Origin: Marthasterias glacialis
Taxonomy: Eukaryota; Echinodermata; Asteroidea; Forcipulatida; Asteriidae
Direction of reading: 5' to 3'
DNA: 64,000 bases
NCBI GenBank assembly: GCA_911728455.2
Contig: OU452225.1
Coordinates: 16,900,731 to 16,964,730 of the forward strand
In this document: positions 59,701-64,000 of the stretch, in pieces
Position numbering within the stretch: position 1 is the stretch's first letter
Layout of the letters: each line of letters begins with the position of its first letter
Position numbers and translations under genes: made by a program
Notes under the pieces: model-generated
What the model saw: only the letters and a program-made list of their open reading frames with translations
What the model was told of the DNA's origin: nothing
Database searches by the model: none

Positions 59701-62025
59701 CAACATAAAACAGACCCAGCGGAAATGGCGGGTGCTACAGTGGTAAAAGCTAAACATTTCCTTAGTACTACTCATTACCACTTAAATTTAAAATTTATAC
59801 GACCCCCAGCAGGCAATGGCAGTTCACTTCCCTAGAGAAATACCAAACAGAATAAAAACCTCACTAAACAGTAGTGGTATTGATGGGGGTGGTGGAGGGA
59901 AAACTTTTTGGAGTTAACACCATTGAAAGCTGAACTGAAGTAAAGTTTTTCCCGCTCTGATTGATATGTACAGATACTTTTGTTTTACGCAACTCCACCT
60001 GATTGGTTAAAAGTATGCGCCCTACCTAATTGCATCAAGGTCCCCCGGTAATCTGGGAAAAGTGAATTCAATTTGGCTTGATGCCAACAACCATGAGTTT
60101 GCAACAATCTCCCCCGAAGAAAACACTTAACCACTGGGCCACAGAGGGCACTACATACTAGGCTGTGAGTCTCCAGTGAATAATGTATTTTATCAGAATG
60201 TGATAAAATGAATAAATGAAGAAATACTCACTATCCATAGATCTGGTAAACAAAGTGATTTTCTTGAGGCAGTAGGTGTCACCAAGGTTCACTTTCCACC
60301 ATGGGTTGGCTTCAGCATCTAAAATTAAACATCGTTTTATAAGGACACATTATCATTTGAATAAACTCAAAATGGCTAATTATATGCTTTACCTTTGTGG
60401 TTTCTAACGTATTGAAGTCACATGTTATGGAATTTCACTGTATGATTTGAGGATGTCAAGGTAACAAATGAAAATACAGGTTCTATCCAAAACTTCCTGC
60501 TACAAGACTACGGAATGAAAGTCTTTATATCTTTAGGCCTAACATTTCACAAATCATCATAACTCATTTCTTCCAAATATATGAAGTCATCCATCAAGTC
60601 CTCCTATAGGAGTCAACTGTTGGATTTATTAATGACATCATCAATCACCATTCATTACATCTGTGGGGTAAATATAAGTAAACTTACTGGTGATTGAAGG
60701 TGTATCTATGTTATTATCAACAGCATGATCAGCAGGATTATTTCCGTTAGTAGAACTCTGTGAGGTTTGACTTCCTAGTAGCTGAAGGGCTAAACCTACG
60801 TCAAATAAATTAATACATTAACATCATAAATGTTTTTGTTTACTTAATAGTATTTAAGCCTTCTTCTTTGTTTGTCAACATATGTCAATTTTGAATTGTA
60901 CATAATTATACAAATTTACATTTAAGTAATAGTTTACAAAGCTCATAATTTGCGACTAAAAAATCCTCAAAAGCTAACGACAAGAAAGAATTTCAAGAAC
61001 ATTGAACAGAGAAGTGAATACCCCAGAACTGTTTTATAAAATTCAAGATTTTTATTTATGTTTTTTTTTTCACATACAAACCATATTTTAACAAATTGTC
61101 TACATTTTATACTTGAATGCGAAAACCCGTGGCCAAGTTCGTGCATGATGGGGTTCAAAACTCGGCTGATAATGAACCTTGCTTGAGATTGCGGTGACGT
61201 AGGCCTACACAGGAATTGTAATAAGCCGTCCTTTTGGCATCCGGCTGAAAAAAAGAGCCAGTAAAGACCGGTACCCCGACCACAAGACAGCGGATTAGTA
61301 ATGAAGTACACAGAGCAGCAATTAGCATTGGTCCAACGGTGACCCCGCCTTGCTTAAAACTGGGAAAGGGGTCGCCATCGAAATAAACGATGGGTGTTGA
61401 TGTTTATGTGTCTATATCGTGAAGTATTTAGCAAATTATTATGGTTATCAAACAGCTCTTGGCCACTTCTTATATCCAAAGATTTTAACAGTTTGATAAA
61501 CATTTAAAAAAGAAAGTTAATAAAGACAAAACTTGGCAACGAACCAACAAGTTCGAATGAAGAATGAAAGTAGGGAAACTGTTAAACAAAACCTCGGCAG
61601 ATTATATTTTGGAGGTATTGTTTTTAACCATTTCACATTTTACAGAAACTCGCCGACTCTAGAATTATGTCTTGAAGAGTCAAATGAACACAAGAGATAG
61701 CCTAGCTGTTTCGCAAAAACAAATCACAAGGTCGGTTTGGTTTGATGAAAGGAAAAGAACATGACTAAGCTCCAAGATATAGATATAAACAAAAATGGAG
61801 AAAATCTCTGTATAAAACTTCCCCTTTAAGCTTCCAATACTAGTTTTCCCATTCACCTCAAAGCTCTAGTCGCTTTAATACAAAATGTTTCTACATGTGA
61901 CGTTTTTGTAAACAAGCAACCATTTACTTACCAGTGTTTAGACAGGCAAGAACAAACACCAGTGAAGTCAATCCGAAGGCATTTTGATGCGATGACAAGA
62001 TGATTTTGCGTAAAATCTTCAGCAT
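25184..62025 (-). CDS. TEK-like: Gene 1: complete Tie/TEK-like receptor tyrosine kinase with F5/8C modules, 33 exons
   Basis: Predicted single-pass receptor tyrosine kinase of 1589 aa. Exons: 61932-62025, 60688-60795, 60232-60318, 58333-58590, 57761-57862, 56487-56576, 55676-55894, 53024-53344, 52938-52955, 52443-52706, 52194-52325, 51827-51982, 51553-51654, 51349-51390, 38173-38478, 35658-35951, 34831-35057, 34311-34380, 34060-34166, 33388-33589, 32833-32932, 32404-32641, 29998-30031, 29348-29508, 28840-29086, 28583-28693, 27944-28128, 27654-27767, 27321-27391, 26596-26636, 25997-26093, 25555-25660, 25184-25249. All junctions are GT/AG in matching phase and the sum is 4770 nt. The order is signal peptide, two F5/8C modules, Ig-type region, micro-exon, Ig, EGF-like, FN3, membrane helix, kinase. 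The Ig-EGF block and kinase resemble vertebrate Tie2; the discoidin-like front is an addition. Mobile DNA fills the introns, notably 11.8 kb between the EGF and FN3 parts. The link across that intron is inferred from strand, phase and order. Confidence 0.8.
26124..26400. mobile_element. Repeat with CACTCTTAAAA end and GGGTCA/TGACCC words
   Basis: It starts TA-CACTCTTAAAACTG, the same start as the large EnSpm-like element (TA-CACTCTTAAAAAAAA), and then has many GGGTCA and TGACCC words in both orientations. No matching right terminus was found. Probably a non-autonomous relative or fragment in the intron between kinase exons 25997-26093 and 26596-26636. Confidence 0.45.
26885..27315. repeat. 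Tandem repeat, about 110-bp unit, four copies
   Basis: Units start with GACCTAT..TAGATTGGAAGA, continue GTGACCTTTCCTTTGTCAC and AGTTTGCTTCATCTAT, and end with TCTATAATGAATAATTCATG. The last unit ends next to the donor of kinase exon 27321-27391, so the array fills most of that intron. Confidence 0.7.
29348..30031 (-). CDS. Gene 1 membrane-proximal and transmembrane exons
   Basis: Exon 29998-30031 (34 nt) encodes [11 protein letters not shown]. Exon 29348-29508 encodes a hydrophobic helix ([20 protein letters not shown]) followed by the stop-transfer [10 protein letters not shown]. Phases join FN3 (phase 0 in) to the kinase (phase 0 out). The small exon was accepted because it repairs the frame exactly. 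Confidence 0.8.
30384..30413 (-). ncRNA. Hammerhead-ribozyme-like core in the Penelope-like element
   Basis: On the minus strand CTGATGA (30407-30413) is followed after 19 nt by GAAA (30384-30387). The 19 nt contain a 5-bp hairpin (ACTAG/CTAGT). TGTTG after the GAAA can pair with CAACA 24 nt further on. Hammerhead motifs are known in Penelope-like elements. A clear NUH cleavage site directly after that strand was not found, so this may be a decayed or non-minimal form, or chance. Confidence 0.35.
30400..32390 (-). pseudogene. Penelope-like RT plus GIY-YIG endonuclease, broken reading frame
   Basis: The N-terminal part (32007-32390) reads [18 protein letters not shown]. After an in-frame TAA near 32010 the frame continues with [19 protein letters not shown], then RT blocks [17 protein letters not shown] and [20 protein letters not shown] frameshift near 31500 follows, and a TGA immediately before YVDDTFIIW, the catalytic block. 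The last frame (to 30400) has [16 protein letters not shown] and the endonuclease motifs [19 protein letters not shown] with LKEHKAHG. At least two disabling changes are visible, so it cannot encode one functional protein as it stands. Confidence 0.75.
32404..38478 (-). CDS. Gene 1 fibronectin type III region
   Basis: Eight exons encode about four FN3 domains, two of them split by introns. Single-exon domain one (38173-38478) has [17 protein letters not shown]. Domain two (35658-35951) has [18 protein letters not shown] and YSFQVAAST. Domain three is 34831-35057 plus 34311-34380 ([26 protein letters not shown]). Domain four is 34060-34166 plus 33388-33589 ([22 protein letters not shown]). The last two exons (32833-32932, 32404-32641) form a longer membrane-proximal unit with [17 protein letters not shown] and [14 protein letters not shown], reminiscent of the juxtamembrane FN3 of other receptor enzymes. 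Tie2 has three FN3 domains, so this receptor has at least one extra. Confidence 0.8.
34400..34600 (-). pseudogene. Duplicated, decayed copy of part of an FN3 exon
   Basis: The stretch ending in donor GTATGTTTTG at about 34496 repeats the 3' end of exon 34831-35057 and its donor flank. Aligned residues include GVKSL and ASVNYFTK against GMTSL and TNINYFIK. A few bases are missing between the two parts, which breaks the frame. It sits in the following intron. If spliced in, it would disrupt the protein. Confidence 0.55.
36020..36240. mobile_element. MITE with ACTAGAGGG termini
   Basis: The left end ACTAGAGGGAGC and the inverted right end AACTAGAGGGCGTAC bracket about 220 bp with no coding sequence, in the intron between FN3 exons 35658-35951 and 38173-38478. 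Confidence 0.45.
36507..37683 (+). mobile_element. Solo LTR (1177 bp) with 4-bp target duplication GTAT
   Basis: Starts TGTGACGAGATAG and ends CCCGCCACA (TGTG..CACA), flanked by GTAT at 36503-36506 and 37684-37687. It is GC-richer than its surroundings. AATAAA at 37378-37383 is a plausible LTR poly(A) signal, so the LTR points along the plus strand, opposite to gene 1. No internal region or second LTR follows, so it looks like the product of LTR-LTR recombination of a Gypsy-type element. Confidence 0.65.
38710..39480. repeat. Left subterminal repeats of the EnSpm-like element
   Basis: Rich in CCAACAATTGGT, CTATTGGGCAAA and ATAATTGGG words. A 154-bp period is visible: 38879-39032 is repeated almost exactly at 39033-39190. 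A run of about 20 G lies near 39396-39415. Such arrays usually bind the transposase in CACTA-type elements. Confidence 0.6.
40455..40690. repeat. AAAT-type microsatellite
   Basis: Degenerate then pure AAAT repeats (longest about 40595-40668) inside the EnSpm-like element, after the end of the accessory gene. Confidence 0.8.
40857..49032 (-). pseudogene. SAM-domain accessory gene of the EnSpm-like element, multi-exon, frameshifted
   Basis: Exons: 48948-49032, 47828-47937, 45076-45269, 44610-44753, 43998-44082, 43302-43443, 42843-43048, 42303-42474, 41633-41742, 40857-41180. The first two encode a SAM-like domain ([35 protein letters not shown]). Later exons carry [49 protein letters not shown] and [18 protein letters not shown], conserved blocks of an uncharacterised protein accompanying such transposons in animals (from memory; not searched). 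Exon 44610-44753 has one extra A in CAAAACC, which breaks the frame; without it the phases to the next exons fit. The join of exons two and three is out of phase by one, so an exon may be missed or lost. The stop is at 40857. Confidence 0.6.
45314..47794 (-). CDS. EnSpm/CACTA-like transposase, intact 826 aa
   Basis: A single uninterrupted frame. Two C2H2-type fingers lie at the N-terminus (Cys5, Cys8, His22, His27; Cys39, Cys44, His57, His62), then an acidic linker and a helical region (about 100-200). The catalytic-type region has [17 protein letters not shown] (Asp294), [16 protein letters not shown] (Asp388), a CRFCKASK knuckle (408-411), [17 protein letters not shown] (about 469-483) and [14 protein letters not shown] (Glu639). 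The D..D..E pattern and HDLLEG are typical of tnp2/EnSpm-type transposases. The ATG is preceded in frame by TAG four codons upstream. A possible acceptor, GCTCTTTGCTCTAG, lies just before it. The frame is open to TAG at 45314, so activity is possible. Confidence 0.75.
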   Translation of the reverse strand: MEYTCFKCLALIKGGVKQLFSHLKFIHGLTSGSKQNIMCIQDGCTEIFSYCSSYKRHIIAKHTKGQQPKSLECAPQSDLAQEMVQDTVSESEENEEPTEDYHIGHIDIVTQVEKFVAKMMCSSVPSSFIQNIIKEVEELFQAIAENLDRTIIAIKNSIGDASLICLEELHQLLQSLRTCFNGLRTRHQQQAHQKETYAMIPPEEIIVGKTFVTQTDKCTGNVKQVERKDTYQYVSIGKNLQRFLQQPGVLQMIMEKGPSRNENMLESYRDGLLYKKQDTERKDSFTLPIVLYNDAYETANPLGSRRGVHKLSGFYSNVLSLPAKHQSSLQNIMLVACAKTTVISKYGIDKILSRVVKDMNSLQKSLIEVSNEGVTLNVRPVLFQVIGDNLGLHELLGYAGSFSANYPCRFCKASKEIIANQTVEDRHLVRTKENYGIDAAQNNFSATGVKRVPVLNQLTDYHVTDNLAPDIMHDLLEGVLPLEMKMTVSSLISEGCFTLVDLNNRISAFNYGVIDKKNKPSPITQAALNNPGGSSGQKAAQMMCLAVYLPLIIADRVNEDSEIWDVYLQLLDIYKIVTSRSISKAATYSLKHKIRDHHELFLKVHHQRHLTPKQHFVVHYPRLIRNLGPLIQYSSMRYEAKHRQFKKWASVCNNFKNIAKTVAVRHQQAQCTSGFFSSKGILTSGVDIQYQVPILVSSLEEDVNDVVCASLGCSEDSVIAVASQADIEGYKLKPNSLVLTNWSDDGPQFGQVKRLVIFAGDLYLVLSSWYVTSYNRHYHAYTVQEKDNSIFMTQPHKLHDFRPHHLCQCHNKHDVSCYVAVPYNLV
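49380..50542. repeat. Right subterminal repeats of the EnSpm-like element
   Basis: Words such as TTGCCCAATTT, TACCCAACTGTT, ACCAACTTATTTGGAATTC and CCCAACTCTAAAAACACAG recur, with a direct repeat of about 315 bp (about 49966-50279 versus 50280 onward). A weaker patch with the same words lies at 48350-48660. The first exon of the accessory gene sits between the two. Confidence 0.55.
50781..51090. repeat. Dispersed repeat, copy B (mate at 4536-4835)
   Basis: Begins with a fold-back, TATAATTTTACTGAGACG and GAGGTAAAATTATCGAGAAC, and then parallels copy A to CCGAGCCAAATTTG. It lies between the EnSpm-like insertion and EGF exon 51349 in gene 1. Confidence 0.5.
51349..52325 (-). CDS. Gene 1 EGF-like exons
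   Basis: Exons 52194-52325, 51827-51982 and 51553-51654 match the copies in gene 2. A fourth small exon (51349-51390, 42 nt, [13 protein letters not shown]) is seen only here. In the first exon the copy-3 donor is GTGCGA at 52193, which keeps the 132-nt length; the sequence beyond it has an extra 50 bp or so containing a second AACTGCGAAAAAG. The 51349 exon ends in phase 1, matching FN3 exon 38478. Confidence 0.75.
52443..53344 (-). CDS. Gene 1 Ig-like region, micro-exon and second Ig domain
   Basis: Exons 53024-53344, 52938-52955 (18 nt, reading MNSYA here instead of MTSYA) and 52443-52706. Motifs: [32 protein letters not shown] and [11 protein letters not shown]. The exon lengths 321, 18 and 264 are identical to both gene 2 copies. 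Confidence 0.75.
53632..53706. repeat. ATT microsatellite, about 24 units
   Basis: Pure ATT repeats within the copy-3 insertion. Length is likely to vary between individuals. Confidence 0.9.
54715..55280. repeat. Tandem array with TTCCGGTCCAAACAGGAAG units (about 140 bp, four copies)
   Basis: Each unit has ACTTCCGGTCCAAACAGGAAG, a short variable part, TAGAGTCATAATCTTTGT, and TAGCTTACATCATATGTGAC. The TTCC..GGAA core is itself palindromic. The units decay toward the right end. Confidence 0.65.
55676..60795 (-). CDS. Gene 1 two F5/8C (fucolectin-like) modules
   Basis: Module one: 60688-60795, 60232-60318 and 58333-58590. Module two: 57761-57862, 56487-56576 and 55676-55894. The NPWWKV and RYVSVDIP motifs are present in both. 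The last exon is one codon shorter than in gene 2, and the 57761-57862 exon has yet another loop ([16 protein letters not shown]), again showing that this loop differs in each copy. Confidence 0.75.
59156..59529. mobile_element. TTAA MITE in copy 3, one end deleted
   Basis: Matches 10928-11302 of copy 1 and keeps the right end ATGGGCCCT next to TTAA (59530-59533). The left end was lost in a deletion that also took about 200 bp of flank. Confidence 0.65.
61932..62025 (-). CDS. Gene 1 signal-peptide exon
   Basis: ATG at 62023-62025 begins [18 protein letters not shown], followed by the hydrophobic [12 protein letters not shown]. Donor GTAAGT is at 61926-61931 and the exit is phase 1. The 5' flank to 62869 matches the gene 2 flank, so both genes probably share promoter sequence. 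Confidence 0.8.
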
Positions 62026-62869
62026 CCTGTAACTAGAGTTCTGTATATAAACCTGTTGAGAAATCAATAGGAACAGATGAATGCTGTAATCGACATCCAG
62101 AGCAATCCTCCAGTTAGCTATAACTCAGTTTGACTGTTAACGACTGCAAAGTTGTTGACTACATGTATCTATTTAGTATTCATAGTCCTACGACACAAAA
62201 CTGTACTCCTTTGTTATTAAGCGAATACCCGAGCGGGCTGAGATGCATCAGGAGAATACGAATACAACGTGAAATGAAAGGAACGGCGGCATTCATTGTA
62301 CTTCTTTTCCCTTTGAATATTATTTCCCATTGAACTTCCTCCTATTAATCCGGTTCTCTTAGGCTCAAGTTTTAACCTTAACATAAAATCAAAACAATTT
62401 TATGATTGTATGTGTGTCTTTCGATACTACAAAAAATAAAACAACTTGCTTTCTTTTCAAACTATTTATTTGTTTCAGAATGATTGCAAAGTTGTTGTAT
62501 GAGTAAAAACGCATACACAAGGAAATAGTGTGATTCATTTTATTTGCACCAATGCTTGCAATGATGGATTGCTTTCAGTATCAACCATCACTCTACTGCA
62601 ATTTTTACATTTAATTTTGGAAAGACTTGTCATCAGTTGTTGAACTATGATGGAGTTATTCCTTTACATAGCGGCTTTCATAGCCTTGTACGTAGGTCCA
62701 GTAGGAACCTTTGAAAACTGAAATGATTTTCTGTAGCTCCGTCTGCATAGTGTCTTGGGTTGTTTCTGGCTATGGCAAGAATATTAGAATTAATAGGGCC
62801 TATACTATTATTAACATTTATGTTCATATTTATAATTTTATGCATATGAATATGAATATCAATATTAAA

Positions 62870-63141
62870 TTTTATAACACACCCCTCCCTGGTTCTTTAT
62901 CCTGATTGGCTGAGCACAGTCGCGTGGGGTGAACTAATATAGCCTAGTGCATGAAATCTGCACCATACGCACGGACGCGCTTCATTTGGGGAAAATAGTT
63001 CACAAAGCGGGAAATAGTTTCAAAAACCCCAAAACTATTGACTGGTAAAGAGCGCCCTCTAGAAAACGATGGCGTCTGCGGATGGAGAAGAATCTCCAGC
63101 CCCCAAAACGCGATTTACTCTTCTAAACTCTGAAATTTTGG
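62870..63141. other. Unique stretch between the gene 1 flank and the satellite
   Basis: Homology to the gene 2 upstream region stops near 62869. A short plus-strand frame from ATG 63069 (MASADGEESPAPKTRF) runs into the satellite. It has no recognisable domain and I do not claim it as a gene. Confidence 0.35.
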
Positions 63142-64000
63142 TCAAAAACTCCCTTTTTTTAAGAGGGGGGTAATGGAAAATTTGTGGTTTTTGGCCCTAA
63201 AAGATTGGGTTGAAAAATGCTGGATATTTCCCAAACTAAGGCAGATCTAGACTTCCAAATTAGAGTGCTGGTACCAGGGGATATACCCGCTTGACTTGGT
63301 AGAGCGAAAACAGCTTTAAAATGTTGGTTCAAAACTCCCATTTTTTATGTGGGGGGGGGGGGTAAAGGAAAATTTGTGGTTTTTGGCTCTAAAAGATTTG
63401 GTTGAAAAATGCTGGATATTTCCCAAACTAAGGCAGATCTAGACTTCCAAATTAGAGTGCTGGTACCAGGGGATATACCCGCTTGACTTGGTAGAGCGAA
63501 AACAGCTTTGAAATGTTGGTTCAAAACTCCCATTTTTTATGAGGGGGGGGTGGGGGGTAAAGGAAAATTTGTGGTTTTTGGCTCTAAAAGATTGGGTTGA
63601 AAAATGCTGGATATTTCCCAAACTAAGGCAGATCTAGACTTCCAAATTACAGTGCTGGTACCAGGGGATATACCCGCTTGACTTGGTAGAGCGAAAACAG
63701 CTTTGAAATGTTGGTTCAAAACTCCCATTTTTTATGAGGGGGGGGGTGGGGGGTAAAGGAAAATTTGTGGTTTTTGGCCCTAAAAGATTGGTTGAAAAAT
63801 GCTGGATATTTCCCAAAGTAAGGCAGATCTAGACTTCCAAATTAGAGTGCTGGTACCAGGGGATATACCCGCTTGACTTGGTAGAGCGAAAACAGCTTTG
63901 AAATGTTGGTTCAAAACTCCCATTTTTTATGAGGGGGGGGGGTGGGGGGTAAAGGAAAATTTGTGGTTTTTGGCCCTAAAAGATTGGTTGAAAAATGCTG
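63142..64000. repeat. Satellite/minisatellite, 187-195 bp unit, running off the window edge
   Basis: Units start at about 63142, 63329, 63521, 63716 and 63911 with TCAAAACTCCCATTTTTTAT, a poly-G tract of variable length, AAAGGAAAATTTGTGGTTTT and CTTCCAAATTAGAGTGCTGG. Units are nearly identical except for the G tract. The open frames in the units are a consequence of the repetition. Confidence 0.85.

Larger units (their letters stand above)
51425..62869. repeat. Third copy of the ectodomain duplication (dispersed, same strand)
   Basis: Aligned with copies 1 and 2 through exons and introns. It differs by a 1.84-kb insertion (53586-55429), loss of about 200 bp before 59155 including one end of the MITE, and about 0.25 kb around 61310-61560 not seen in copy 2. 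It lies about 30 kb from the tandem pair, with the FN3 and kinase exons in between. Confidence 0.8.

Noticed and set aside
63159-63816. Several minus-strand frames starting MGVLNQHFKAVFALPSQ
   Set aside because: They recur once per satellite unit and result from repetition; no domain or splice context supports a protein.

Overview
The window is animal nuclear DNA: AT-rich, intron-rich and full of decayed transposons. The recurring aggcctac-type words, the Harbinger, Penelope-like and EnSpm/CACTA-type elements and a Tie/TEK-class receptor kinase fit an invertebrate deuterostome, most likely an echinoderm. That assignment is inferred from style and not proven. No rRNA, tRNA, CRISPR or prokaryotic operon was seen. 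All host genes recognised lie on the minus strand, so transcription runs from high to low coordinates.

Gene 1 (62025 down to 25184) is a complete receptor tyrosine kinase assembled here from 33 exons with GT/AG borders. The exon lengths add up to 4770 nt, exactly 1590 codons including the stop. The order is: signal peptide, two F5/8C- or fucolectin-like modules, an Ig-like region, an 18-nt micro-exon, a second Ig domain, EGF-like exons, fibronectin III domains, a transmembrane helix, and a kinase with [17 protein letters not shown] and DFG. The Ig-EGF and kinase parts resemble vertebrate Tie1/Tie2. The discoidin-like N-terminus is not part of vertebrate Tie receptors.

Gene 2 (20863 down to 4987, running toward the left edge) starts with a near-identical signal peptide and carries the same ectodomain twice in tandem. 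The repeat is an 8146-bp direct duplication. Each copy enters and leaves in the same splice phase, and copy 1 is exactly 621 codons, so the duplicated ectodomain stays in frame. No FN3, transmembrane or kinase exons of gene 2 lie inside the window.

The long introns of gene 1 hold mobile DNA. There is an 11.8-kb EnSpm/CACTA-like transposon (38710-50542) with TA target duplication, an intact 826-aa transposase and a damaged SAM-domain accessory gene. There is also a 1177-bp solo LTR with a 4-bp target duplication (36507-37683), and a broken Penelope-like element with GIY-YIG endonuclease (about 30178-32392) ending next to a splice donor. A degenerate Harbinger element (about 1130-4535) lies beyond gene 2. 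MITEs, minisatellites and microsatellites fill much of the rest, and a 190-bp satellite runs off the right edge.

The three ectodomain copies (4.9-13.1, 13.1-21.7 and 51.4-62.9 kb) are mosaics. A TTAA-targeted MITE is shared by copies 1 and 3 but absent from copy 2, while the signal-peptide exon and about 0.85 kb of upstream sequence are shared by copies 2 and 3. This suggests repeated unequal exchange or gene conversion at an evolving receptor cluster.
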